From positions 236,639,224 to 236,703,223 of the forward strand of contig CM040118.1 in the NCBI GenBank assembly GCA_022559845.1: a DNA stretch of 64,000 nucleotides. Direction: 5' to 3'. Positions 21,200 to 32,137 of the stretch are shown in pieces. Under the pieces are notes generated by a model that worked only from the letters and a program-made list of their open reading frames with translations, searched no databases and was not told the DNA's origin. Source of the DNA: Amorphophallus konjac. Its lineage: Eukaryota; Streptophyta; Magnoliopsida; Alismatales; Araceae. Made by a program: the position numbers and the translations under genes. The stretch's first letter is position 1; the number at the start of each line of letters is the position of its first letter.

Positions 21200-22819
21200 G
21201 ATCAGGGGTTTCCCAGGGACGGGTGGTTGTAGAACCGGGGGATTAGAAAGATAAACCTTAAGCTCCTCATAGGCCTTCTGGCATTGTTCATTCCACTCAA
21301 ACTTCGCGCCCGCCTTTAACAATTCATAAAATGGGCGACATCTTTGCGAGTGTTGAGATATGAACCTCCTAATAAATCGTAAACGCCCAATCAAACCTCG
21401 AAGTTCGGTAATGTCCTTTGGCGGCGGCATTTCCATAACGGCCTTTGCTTTATTTGGGTCGATCTGAATCCCCCGCTTACTAACTATAAACCCGAGCAAT
21501 TTCCCTGATGCAACTCCAAATACACATTTCTTGGGGTTCATCTTTAACTTATACTCCCTAGCCCTTTGCAACACTTTGGCTAGAATGGTGGGGTGTTCTT
21601 CTTGAGACCTCAACTTGACCAAAATATCATCCACGTAAGCTTCCAAGTAGACATGCATCATGTCGTGGAAGATAGCCATCATCGCCCTGTGATAAGTGGC
21701 ACCTACATTTTTCAGTCCAAATGGCATAACAACATAGCAGTACGTGCCCCAAGGCATGGTGAATGAGGTCTTCTCTTGATCTTCCGGAGCTAGACGGATT
21801 TGGCTATATCCAGAATAACCATCCATGAACGAGAGAGCTTCGTACCCCGCTGTATTGTCAACTAAGACGTCGATGTGAGGAAGTGGAAAATCATCTTTCG
21901 GACATGCCTTATTCAAGTCCCTGAAGTCAATACAGATCCGAATTTTAGCATCTTTCTTCATCACCGGGACTATGTTCGCCACCCATTGCGGATATAGTAC
22001 AACCCTAATGAACCTGGCCTTATACAATTTATCAACCTCTTCCTTAATTCTCAAGGCCATCTGCTGGTGGAATCTTCTCGCTTTTTGCTTAACGGGTGTT
22101 GCCCCTGGTTTAAGAATCAACCGATGTTCAACCAACGTGGGGTCAAGACCCGACATGTCCTCATAGGACCAGGCAAAAGAATCGTTGTACTCCCTCAAAA
22201 CCTTGATAAGCTCCTCTTCGACCTGAGGAGGGAGGTTGGAGGAAATAAGTATGGCACTGGAATCCTCTTCTGTTCCGAGATTGATTTCCTTAGTGGGTTC
22301 ATCCACTGCAGAGGAAGGTTCGTCAAACTTCTTCAAGCCTTGCGCGTACAAGTCGGCAGTGTCATCCACCTCACCTTCCTCATCATCAGCTGGATCCTTC
22401 TCATTCACAATTTCATACACCCCTAATCCATCATTGCTCCATACCCCTTCTAATTCCTCATCATCTTTTAATACGATTGCGGTCTCTACAAATTCAGGGC
22501 ATTTTAGCAGGGCGTGACATCTTTTAGCCAGATCTTGCAGAAACCTATCGAGGATGGACTTGGGATGGCGCATCACGGGGTGCGCCGCAGACGTGGATGG
22601 GCTGACTAGACTCGAACTAGATTCTACCCCGACTGACTCTACTATCCTAGGAGACTCTGCACACTGTACATCTACCCTAGGAGAGAGGAAATCTACTGGA
22701 AAAGGAACAGGGGTCTCGTGCCCCTGGATATCTGAGCATAACACTGCGTAATCTTCCATTGAGACCTCCATTTTGAAATTGGCATTTTTTTTTGGAGGCC
22801 GGAGGAGATCACGCAGCAC
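21176..22819 (-). pseudogene. pol: Tat-1 pol: reverse transcriptase and start of RNase H
   Basis: Over about 540 codons this open frame shows the gypsy RT blocks in order: VKQKARRFH, CIDFRDLNKACPKDDFPLP, FMDGYSGYSQI, MPFGLKN, the catalytic YVDD (21637-21626), LGFIVSKRGIQIDP, and the connection FEWNEQCQKAYEELK leading into RNase H. Reverse transcription would occur in cytoplasmic virus-like particles. It is cut at ISVIED by the LARD insertion; the rest is at 5884-6198. Upstream, a shift in an eight-A run (minus strand, 22787-22794) separates it from the protease-linker frame. Confidence 0.95.
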
Positions 22820-23502
22820 GAGGAGGAAGAAGGCGGAGGAGGAGGTAATTGCATGGGAAATAGTTCAGGGAATATGCAATCGAAGAACGGATCGGAGTAG
22901 GAAAACCACATTTCATGGAGCTGAGCTCTGGGGGGAGGAGGAGTAAATAGTGTTGACAGATCAATAGGCGGGCAGCACCCGCAAGCACAGGGAACGAACA
23001 AGATTTCAAGTCTCTCCGTGAAGTACGGGTCGACCAGGACTGGAGGGGAACGGGGAACAGACCCCAATTGCTGAAACCAAGAGGCGAGATGGGACGGGGA
23101 TATAGAATAAGTAGTGATAGAGCTCCCCACTTCCCGTGGCCCCTGACGGACCAATGGCATCGGAGGACGCTTCACCAGCTGCGTCTCCTTCTTCTTCGAC
23201 TGGCTTTCTTTTTCACAAAACAACTTTCCAATACTATCAGAAAAATCTTCTAAATCACCCGCCAGCCCCTGCAGCGGCGGCGGCGGGTCAACAACGACAC
23301 AGGCATCACCTGCCTTTTCTTCAAGACTGGGCGGCGGCTTCTTCAGGGTACCAGGCTGTAACGGGCCACTCACAAAGTGCTGTCGATAGTCCCATGTCAA
23401 TGGCCCGGAGTCTCCAAGTACTGACATTGCGGAGTCACGGTAGCCGAGGCCTCGGCGGCCCATTTTCCTGCCTTTAGGGACGAGATTGGTCTGACCCTGC
23501 AA
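22693..23502 (-). pseudogene. Tat-1 gag-pol linker between protease and RT
   Basis: The frame continues from the protease after a TAA (near 23503, probably a former CAA). It encodes a Pro- and Ser-rich linker with no recognised domain. It overlaps the RT frame by about 125 bp because of a frameshift at the A8 homopolymer. Confidence 0.7.
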
Positions 23503-24842
23503 TTATGCGCCGGGACCCAAGCTCGGCTGATAACCTAATTTTAAAATCATATGCCACCCTTTGGAATCTCTAATTTTAGACTTGACCTTGACATTTGTTG
23601 GCGCAGTGGCGGGCTTGCGTGACGCATATGCCCATGAATAATTCAAGTCCATAACTGATAGAATAGGCCTGTTACTCGGCCATAATGTAGGAAGAATCTT
23701 GGCTGCTATCGCATCAACATTTTGGACTGTGGAAATACTTTTTACCTTGACCACCCGCCCCTGGAATGGAAATTTCAAACACTGGTGGGCAGTTGAGGGT
23801 ACGACATTTAAACTGTTTAGCCATGGACAACCCAGGATAGCTTTGAACATCGGGTCTTGCCCAATACATAGAATTCCACGTCCATAACCAAAGGCCCTAG
23901 CTCGGCCTGTACAGTCACGACCCCGTGACAAGCACGTCTGGAATTGTCATATGCTGCTATTGTAGTCGGTGTCGGCTTGAGCATGTCTTCAGAGATGTTG
24001 CAGGCACGGAGAGTACTTAGTGGACACACATTTATCGATGCTCCCGTGTCCACAAGGGCAGACTCCACGGCCACTTTATTCAAAGAAATGGTAATACATA
24101 GCGGCATCTGCCGTGCCTCGGGGGGTGCTAGCTCTGACTCCGAAAATGAAATAGAAGGCCCCTTGGTAATTGTTGCCAAAACCGACGGCAAGCTATCCAC
24201 TGCCACATCTTCGCTCACCATAACCTTCTGCAGAAAAGCCTTTAAGGCATCCTGGTGTAGTGGCGACCTTTTGATCAATTCCAAGACTGAGATCTTGGCC
24301 AGCATCCTATCCAAGTGCTGCAATAAATCATACTTCGTGCCTGGCACGGGGTCTACTTCTTCTGTCTCAACTGTGGGGGAAGGAACTTGAAGGTTGAGTG
24401 CAGACGCACCGGAGGGAGGAAACATTCTCTGGAAGGGACGCCCGCTCAGAAGGGCGCAATGTGGTGCCGGCACGGCCTGAGATGGACCCCCGCTTGGCCC
24501 GGTGGGGTAGATGGAAGGTGTAGAGATGGGGGTGAGGATGGCGGAAGTGGGTCTAATAGGCCCTGGTGGAGGGGAAATGGGCGAGGGGTTGAGCGGAGGG
24601 GTGAGGATGGAGGGTACGGTGGGCGGTGGTGCAAGGACTGGCGGTGCGGGGGGAAATGCGACGGGCCTGATGGGTGATGCGGAGGGAATAACGAGTGGGG
24701 TAGTGGTCAGAATGGTGGGCCTGAGGATGGATGGGATAGCAGGTGCGGGGGAATGGTTGTGGTGGAAGGCCAAAAGGTGTGCGGGGGTTTCATCATCAAA
24801 AGTCCACCCAGTGTTGTGGGCTGGGTGTTGGACAATGTTCAC
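23503..24842 (-). pseudogene. Tat-1 protease region, frameshifted
   Basis: A Pro-rich lead-in (PPSR, PTVPSILTPP and similar) is followed by a retropepsin: the ALVDTGASINVCPL active site is intact, and LGCPWLNSLNVVPS marks the second half. A one-base indel near 23868 puts the two halves in different frames (the first frame stops at 23817, the second is open from 23931). The enzyme would cleave the gag-pol polyprotein. Confidence 0.85.
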
Positions 24843-24872
24843 TTGTGTTGGTGCCGGTGCCGGCGGCTGTTG

Positions 24873-26798
24873 TTATTGCTGAGGAGTGGGTTGATGCATT
24901 GGCATGGGATTCTGATGGATCCCAAGGTCTTGTTGCTGCGGCTGGGGTTGCTGTTGCTGCTGGGGTTGCTGTTGCTGCTGCAGCTGCTGGGGCGCCGCCT
25001 GCTGCGGCCAGGCTTGTCTTTGCCTCTGCTTGATGTCTTCAATCAGCTGGTGCATATGGGCCCAATCGATCCTCTGGCTCTCATGCAAATCATACGCCAT
25101 GTCCCTGAACTGGTAGCACCGCTCTATCGTGTGCCCGGGCTGCCGATGGAATATGCAATATCGAGACTGATCGGTGGCCGGATTCCAATTTGGACGCTCA
25201 GGAGGTAATTGAAGATCACCAGTATACATCAAAGCAGAGAAAATATCAGGAAAAGTCTCGGGAAGAGGAGGGTAATGGGCTCTTTTTGGACTCGGTCGAG
25301 CAGATCCATAAGCGGCGGGTGGAGGAACATTGTTATATTGCTGTGGCCGCTGAGGCTGTTGGGGTGGTGGTGGTTGTTGTTGCGGGTATTGTGGAACCTG
25401 GAAAGTGGGTTGAGGAACTTGTGGAGTGGCGAACTGGGGGTTACGCGGAGGCTGTGGGAAGCGAGGTGGAGTGGCTTGGTGGGGGAACTGAACAGCCTGG
25501 ACCTGCTCTTTAATTTGGCCTCCCTCAGTGACGGGGCCCTGGGATTTCCTGGCGGTTTTGGGTTTCTGGGCCTCAAACAAAGAATGGATAGGGGATTCCT
25601 TGAACTAGGTTTGTATGAACCGAGCTCTACTGTACAACTGGTGCATATTTGAGATGTCGTTCATCGCCAATATGTTCCTGAATGTTGGCGTGGCATTGGA
25701 GATCAATAACTTCACTTTCTCTTCTTCCGGGATTTGCCCGGGCACACGTGAGGCCATCTGCCTCCATCGATCAGCGTAGGTTGCAAAATCTTCATCCGGA
25801 TTCATCTTCTCAGCTACCAGGTCGGTGAAGGAATATTCAGGTCCGACCCGATCTTGAAAGCTCTGAATAAACCTCTCCTTGACGGTCTTGAAATTCTCGG
25901 CCTCCTCCATGGGCAAAGTATAAAACCATTCCAGGGTGACCCCTTCCAGTGATCAGCGAAACAAATAAGCCATCAGGCGGTCGTCTTGCTGGAACTGTGC
26001 TGACTCATATAGGAACTCCCGAACATGGATGAACGGGTTGCCATTCCCGTCATATTTGCGGTATACGGGGAGCTCGGATTGAGAAGGAAAGCGAATGTCC
26101 CTGAAGTTAGGAATAGGGACGTCAGCCAAAGATTGCGGGCCAACCCGCTTGTGGAGGAGGTCAATTTGTTGCTACATAGCAGCCCATTTATCGAGAATCT
26201 CCCGTTCCCGGGAAGGAGGAGAAGGAGCAGAAGGAGTAGTGCCTGGATATGTAGCTAGAGGATAAATCGATTGAAGGGGTGGCCCGTAAGATGGATAATG
26301 GGCCAGGGGAGGGCCCACATCTGCTTTAGCCAGCTGGGTGGCCCCTGGTTGCAACCTGGCAAGATCAGCCGGGGCCAGAAGGGCCTGCGGCGACGGAGAG
26401 ACAGCAACATACGGATCAAGGTAAGGAACAGAGGGGATTTGAGACTTCCCCTTATCGAGCGGTTGATGGGCGGAGGTGGAAGCCTGGCCCGCCTCCATAC
26501 TGGAGTACCGGAGAACCTGGGGATGAGTAGGAGTAAGATCAATAGGGGCCACAGAGGTGGCCCCAGCAACAGCGGAGGTGGTGGCAGCAGTGGTCGCACC
26601 ACGGGAAGGAACTGAACTCGGGGCATCGGCCCCTTGCAAAGCTTGCCGAATAAGGTGGAACTGGGTGGGGTCCAGCTGAGCCATCATGTTAAGGATCTGA
26701 CTAGCCAGATTCTGAACGGAAGGATTAGAGAGAGGGGGGTGAGATCCCTCACTGAGAATAGTCGGGAGGGGAGGGGTAGTCCTCTCTCCTTCCTGCAT
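24873..26798 (-). pseudogene. gag: Tat-1 gag with in-frame stops
   Basis: One frame from the ATG at 26798 to 24873 is interrupted by TAG (26173), TGA (near 25955), TAG (25605) and ends at TAA (24873), all readable as C-to-T changes of CAG, CGA, CAG and CAA. The capsid-type region spans about 26100-25600 (DRLMAYLFR, then LEWFYTLP, then FATYADRWRQMASRVPG). A Tat-type zinc knuckle, CIFHRQPGHTIERC, lies near 25140, followed by a Gln-rich tract (24880-25020). The protein would form the particle shell and bind element RNA. The preceding in-frame stop lies only about 25 codons upstream of the chosen ATG. Confidence 0.9.
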
Positions 26799-28070
26799 GG
26801 GGGCGACCCTGGGTGGGTCCTCCAGAAGTCCGCGAGGAAGAGAGTCCTCGTGAGACTAAGAAAAATCGTAGGATGACATGGAGGATGGTGAATCGAACAA
26901 GGGATTAAAGTAAGATCGGAAAGGAGAACTGACCCTAGGAGGTGATCCAAAGGGGGAAAGACAACTCCACATATACCAAATGGAGCAGAGTGGAGGGACA
27001 AGACCGCCCTAAACCAAACCACGCAAACAAACAAACACAAACGTGCAATGATAAAAGGAAATGAGAGAAGAATCACCCAATTTAAGCAATCAAGTTGTTA
27101 GATGATGTGCATCAAATTCTTATAGTTTCCCCTTTGAACTTTAATGGATTAATCAAAGTGCAAGATTCACTCAATCAATAGGTGCCTAACCAGGGTATGG
27201 ATAGGGGAACTGGGTAACTCTAAGGAACTCTCACTCACAGATGCAAACCCTAGACTGAGGTGTGGCAACGGTACAACCGGCCCGGCGTCCGTGTGGGAAT
27301 CCACGGCTCACGGGGACTTACGGAGGCCCTCGGCAAGGTCACCTAGTCAGCTCCAAGGAATATGGAGACGAGAGGAAACCCTACCTTGGTAGGAATGCAA
27401 CTACAGATGAACAGAGATGGATGCTCCTATGCGCACCGGAGTGCATGCACGATCTAGCCTAGCAACTATCAAACAATGATCAAGCAAATATATGAGCAAT
27501 AAAAACAACGATGCAACAATGGTAGGGGGAGATCAACAACTAGCACCAAACTGACAAACCATGTAGAATATAGCCATCAAAATGAATAATGAGGGTGCTG
27601 TGGCACCAGAAGGACGGTCTAAATATGACCGCGCAAACGTCAGACGGTCTGTAGAGGACCGTGTAATCCAGGGAGTAATTGAACGACAATAAGACAGCAG
27701 TGATGAAGAAAGTACCGGAAGGACGGTCTATAACTGACCGCGCAAGCTCTAGGACGGACCTCCAGCAGCCGCGTACCTGCAGTCAGGAAAGAAAGAGGCG
27801 TACCTGTGCCGAAGCGATGGACGGCCAGAAATGGACCGCTCAGAGAGATAGACTGTCAATGGTACACCGTTTGCAACAAGGCGCTGAAGGAAGACTGGCA
27901 CTGGTAGCAAGAGACGAGCGGTGGATGAGCAACGTCGCCACAGGATGAACGGCTATGGACGAACCGCTCACGTCCCAGAAAATAGAAAGTACGCCCAACC
28001 TGCAAATCATTTCAAGAGGCAAGCTAGACAACGAAAGGGGGTCAGCAATTCACAAGCACGATGGGCACTA
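26799..28070 (-). other. Tat-1 5' leader, non-coding, with dyads and a shared module
   Basis: The leader lies between the primer site and gag. Its distal half (27600-27975) carries dyads of the LTR type, such as 27612-27633 (arms GGACGGTC and GACCGCG), 27643-27663 and 27721-27742. Around 27268-27365 is a roughly 90-bp stretch resembling part of the Tekay-3 LTR. No gene is seen. Confidence 0.75.
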
Positions 28071-28091
28071 GGGGTCCCACCGTGATCGCCA
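28071..28091 (-). other. Tat-1 primer binding site candidate
   Basis: Eleven bases inside the LTR the minus strand reads TGGCGATCACGGTGGGACC. It starts with TGG as required for pairing with a tRNA CCA end. I do not assign the tRNA. Confidence 0.6.
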
Positions 28092-28102
28092 CAAAAGAAG
28101 GG

Positions 28103-29815
28103 TGTATATATATTTTTTCTCCTCTTTACCGTGATGGAATATGTGCTATGAATGGATCAACAATGCGATGCATAAGTAAATGAAAAACCGTAAGAGGAGC
28201 AAGGCAAATGAAAGTGACCGTGATCGCCACCAAAGCGCTCAACGTGATGAACACGCCGTGCTTTGGAAGAGAAAGGGAGACACTCGCCTAGCTGCAGCAC
28301 TGGGAGGATGAGCAGTTGATGAAGAGCCGCCTATAGACATGAGGTCATACGATAGACCGTGTAGGGGTGCTGCAGAATGTGCGGGAGGAAGTGCTCCTGG
28401 AGGATGGACGGCTTGAAGAAGACCGTAGGAAGAAGAAGGGCGGTGCAGAAAGGGCCGCTCGTCTCCTTGAACGGGTGATAAAGAACCGCTCGAGTCCACC
28501 ACGCCAGGAGTTGCTGAAGGGGTTCACCTCCACCCTCTCCGGCCGGCCAGATGGGATGGGCTTCGCGCTGATGAGGTGCTGACCTGCAAAGCAACGTGAA
28601 GACATAAAAAATAACACCCAGATTAGAACTAAATGATGTAGTAAATGTCCGTATATGAAGAAATAAACATAAACCAATGGAAAGGGGAATACCTGGGGGG
28701 TTTTAAACCCATAGGGTGACAAAATCATAGGTGGAGGTGTGCATGATGATGAAAACGAAGGGGGACGTGGGGAGAAAGCAATGCATGCAAGGGACACGAC
28801 GAAAACTATAAGAAAACACAAATGACTCAAAACGTGGACTACTCCCTGGACCGGGGGCTCGTAGGGACGTAGAGAGCCTCCCTCCTTGGTGCTAGGTCGC
28901 TCAAAAGTGCGGCAGGGCTTCGCCGTCGATCAAGATCTCCCCCCTTTCAAGTCCGACCTTTAGGGTCTATTTATAGAGCCTAGAAAGCCACCCCCGAAAC
29001 TAGGGTTTTGAGCCATTTTCGGGATGAGATTATTCAAGATAAATTGTAGATAACATAATTATCTCTCATCCAGTCGAAACGGCAGCCAAAATGGTTGAGT
29101 ATCCACGGAGATATTGATAAAAGAAGTTGGGGACAAAACCATGGATAAAAGGATTAAAATCCGTTAAAATTTAGCAGTCGATGGTGTGAACGGTCTCACT
29201 ATAGACCGCTCAACCAGGTGGGCGGTTATAAACTAACCGTCCATACCCGTCGATGGAAATTCAAATAATCAGAAAATAATCCCAATTATCCCTCGAACTG
29301 ACCGGAACGCCCGCCGTTGGACTCTCATAGATGAGCGGCTCTATGGAGACCGTTCAACTGTAGAGCGGACAAGGGCAAACCGTTCTAGCCTTGTCGGTGA
29401 TAATTCAATTAGTTGGATAATTATCTGAGAAAGTTGTCAAGCGTAGGACTCTGAGATATGAGCGGTTGACATAGGCCCGTTCATTGAGTTGAATGGGCCT
29501 ACTAGGACCGCATGAATGCTTGACGGTGGAAATTCAGAAAATTAGCCAAAATGTTCCAAAAATATATGGACGGCCCATAGTTAACCGCACATGTATTGAG
29601 CGGTCGTGGATGAACCGTACATGCATGTGGGAGTTGAAACTCGTCAAAAAAGCGCAATGAACCAAAACCCAGGCCCATTAAACTCTGAAATGACTTGGAC
29701 TTAACCAAGGAGGGAGGTAACCCATGAAACTAGCCCAAGATATACTTAAAAATAGCCCCAACGAGTGATGGGCAACTCGAGGCATCAACTTATTGGGATA
29801 AAACGGGTGTCAACA
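28103..29815 (-). repeat. Tat-1 5' LTR
   Basis: It reads on the minus strand from TGTTGACACCCG at 29815 to ATATATACA at 28103 (1713 bp). It is homologous along its length to the solo LTR 34406-36173 and to the fragment 29816-30178. It is studded with inverted repeats of the ACGGTC/GACCGT type, for example 29187-29212, 29333-29356 and 29459-29483. Confidence 0.9.
28967..28976 (-). promoter_or_regulatory. Candidate TATA box in the Tat-1 5' LTR
   Basis: CTATAAATAG on the minus strand, at the same relative place as the box at 35272-35281 in the solo LTR of the same family. Conservation between copies supports a core promoter. Confidence 0.65.
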
Positions 29816-30178
29816 GACGTGCGGTGCCGATTGGACCGTCCATCATCTTCCTGCGGTCGTGACTAAGCCGTTCAACAGCCAGGAGTCCTTCATCCCGCAC
29901 CTCCTGCAGCGCCCTTAGGCGGTCTATCGTAAGACCGTGCAAGCTATAGGCGATTCTACTTGGACCGCTCATCTTTCTAGCGCTGCAGCTAGGCGAGTGT
30001 CTCTCCCTCTTTCCAAGGCACGGCGTGTTCATCACGTCCGGCGCTTTGGTGGTGATCACGGTTTGTTATACTTCCCATTTTCCTTCTGTCTTCATCTGTT
30101 TCTCATGTCAGATATGGTAGAATAGACATTGGGAAGACACATGGACGGAACGGACGAGAGGGAGAAAATATATCTACA
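29816..30178 (+). repeat. 3' part of an older Tat-1-family LTR (fragment beta)
   Basis: It aligns with the terminal part of the solo LTR (about 35792-36173) in plus orientation and ends in ATATATCTACA, close to the end of the Tat-1 5' LTR. Tat-1 itself begins at 29815, so Tat-1 appears to have inserted into this older LTR; the rest of it should lie beyond the left edge. Confidence 0.8.
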
Positions 30179-30267
30179 CCATCCCCTCTGGCCGGCTGGA
30201 GAGGGTGGAGGTTGGACCACTTTGCGACTTCTAGCTTGGCGGTCTTGAGCGGTTCTCTACTAAAACA
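30179..30267 (+). repeat. Internal piece of another Tat-1-family LTR (fragment alpha)
   Basis: This piece matches 35698-35779 of the solo LTR, including TCTGGCCGGCTGGAGAGG and ending GGTTCTCTACTA. It follows the end of fragment beta directly, so beta seems to have inserted into alpha. The homology stops at about 30260, a probable deletion junction. Confidence 0.75.
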
Positions 30268-31322
30268 TGAAATTTATGGTCCATAGTGCATGAAATCAAA
30301 CAAAACCAGAGGGCTTTTACTTCTATCATGATGTTCTTGTCATTCATGAGATAACCTACCTCTTTACTGGGCTTTCAACTTCCAATTTGGGACTGCAAGA
30401 CACGCCCTAGTTCTTCCCTTCCTGTGAGTTTTCAGCAACTTCACGTTGCTCTAACTCCATAATCCCTTGACCTACAGGCGTTAAATTTGGAGGGTAAGAA
30501 GATGAAACTAAGGGGAACAGAAAGTTTTAAAGACACTTAGGCTAATTACCTCGATTTGGTGTTCTAATCTCCTGGTCTTTAGTAGACTTTCACTCAGGTC
30601 CCTAGGTTGCTATGATCGAACTAGCAACTTTGGAAGTTTCAAACTCTTTGTGTAGTTGATCTCCTAGCACGAAATTTTGAGGATGATTAGTCCTATGTAT
30701 AAGGAACAAAAAGTTCTAAAGAATTTACCCGAAATACTATCTCCTTACGTTAGTTCCGCACGAGTCAATGTAGAGGTCGCGCAGGTCAAAACTAGGGTTT
30801 ATTTATAGGGTTTTGCTAGGGTTTGAGGATTAGATCGATTCTAGAGTCCTTGTTTAAGCTCAGTTCAACTTCAGAGAGTCCTTAACACGTTTACCAGTCC
30901 TCCCATCTCAATCCCTAAGAGATAGACTAACAAAGATCCAATCTTTTTGCTTGTTCTTCCATTCACGGAACTGACAGAGTGTAACAGTGGAACACTGGTG
31001 CGTTACATGTCTATGGCGGTCGCACGATAGACCGCTACAGCCACTGTTCACAGAATTCAACTTAATTCAAACTCTTTTATTTGTTTTATCCACCTAATTA
31101 TCTAATAAATGAGTATTTATCCTTAAAATTAGTGAATAAGCTAAATAACCTTCTAGAATATGGGCCAAACTTAATGGTCTTGGTCCTTAAACCTTTTGGG
31201 TTTTATTTATCAAAGCTGGATTAATTATTTATAATCAATTTAAGCTTTATAAATTCCTAATAAATTCTAGAAAATTCTTAAAATAATACAGAAATTATTT
31301 ATATGAATTTTGGGGCATTACA
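30268..31322 (-). repeat. LTR-like fragment interrupting a Tekay-type gag
   Basis: The right end reads TGTAATGCCCC on the minus strand, an LTR start, and it interrupts the gag frame at 31323. The left end is unclear: no matching target duplication (AAACA against GGATG), so that side is probably deleted. It contains one strong dyad near 31015-31040 (arms GCGGTC and GACCGC). No gene is seen. Confidence 0.55.
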
Positions 31323-31985
31323 GGATGCCTCAGCTTTGGCCTCAAACCCCTGACAAACTGCTCGATCTTCAGCTCCTCATCTATCATAATGTGCGGTGCA
31401 TAGCGCCCCAACTCATTGAATCTAGATCGGTACTGCATCACTATCATATCCTCCTAAGTCAACTCTAAGAACTGGCGCATCTTCTACGGTCGGACAAAGG
31501 ACGGACAAAAAGCATGCTCGAAAGCCGTGACGAACTCCCGCCATGCAATCTACCGAAGAGGATGGGACTGGAACGTTGCCCCCCACTCTGACGTCCACCA
31601 TGTCCAGGCTGACCCCTGCAACCGATGGCTAGCCGACATCACCTTCTCCTCCTCAGCACACTCCATAGAACTGAATATCCTCTCCAAGTCATCCAACAAC
31701 TCTCGTGCCATCTCTGGATCTGACTGCCCGCTGAAAAGGGGCGCGCGGTTGGAACTACAAAAAGTCCTTCGGCAAACGACCATAGCCACCCCGAGATGAC
31801 GAACCCTCACCAGCATCACCCCCTTGCTGTGGAAGAACATACGGATACATGCCCCAGAAGAACTCCTCTGCTCCGAGAACTCTCGCCTCTCTAGCCCCAT
31901 CTTCCTGAAGTGTTGCTCTACTCTGCCCTTCCTGGCCCCCACCGGGCTCTCCCTGCTGGGATCGAGTCCTCCTTCTCAGCGCCAT
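31323..31985 (-). pseudogene. gag: Tekay-like chromovirus gag, 5' fragment
   Basis: It starts MALRRRTRSQQGEPG at 31985. After a frameshift near 31765 it continues with LFSGQSDPEMARELLDDLERIF, then SASHRLQGSAWTWW, then FEHAFCPSF, and ELKIEQFVRGLRPKLRHP, the standard Retrotrans_gag pattern of Del/Tekay chromoviruses. Three in-frame TAG codons follow WTWW. The frame is cut at 31323 by the LTR-like fragment. A 5' LTR and tRNA-Met-type primer site lie just upstream at higher coordinates. Confidence 0.85.
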
Positions 31986-32123
31986 AGCCCCCTAATAACA
32001 AAAACAACCAACATAATCAATATAACACACGGAGCCCTAAGCCAGTCGCCAATTGTATAGGACCTTCATGGACCTTTTGGACCACTGCAATCATTTCAGG
32101 TTCTTATGTACCTTCACAACCCC

Positions 32124-32135
32124 GCTCCAATACCA
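32124..32135 (-). other. Primer binding site of Tekay-1, tRNA-Met-like
   Basis: The minus strand reads TGGTATTGGAGC two bases inside the LTR end (GGTCGTTACA). It differs from the canonical TGGTATCAGAGC at two bases. Confidence 0.75.
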
Positions 32136-32137
32136 AC

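Larger units (their letters stand above)
1..29815 (-). mobile_element. Tat-lineage Ty3/gypsy LTR retrotransposon (Tat-1), 3' LTR off window
   Basis: Minus-strand domain order is 5' LTR, primer site, gag, protease, RT, RNase H, a second RNase H, integrase, then a long 3' region carrying a gene on the opposite strand. Tandem RNase H domains and an antisense extra gene between pol and the 3' LTR are hallmarks of the Tat lineage (Ogre/Retand/Grande-type elements). The body is split at 6199-21175 by a nested element; without it about 14.8 kb of Tat-1 is in view. No TGTTGACACC LTR start occurs below 1030, so the 3' LTR lies beyond the left edge. Several stops and frameshifts make it non-functional. 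On the right it abuts base 29816 of an older LTR of its own family. Confidence 0.9.

Noticed and set aside
22693..23502. Separate host gene encoding a Pro-rich protein
   Set aside because: It is continuous in frame with the Tat-1 protease through one stop and overlaps the start of the RT frame, so it is the gag-pol linker.
24387..25208. Plus-strand open frames opposite Tat-1 gag
   Set aside because: They mirror the Gln- and Pro-rich gag tail on the other strand and have no independent features.
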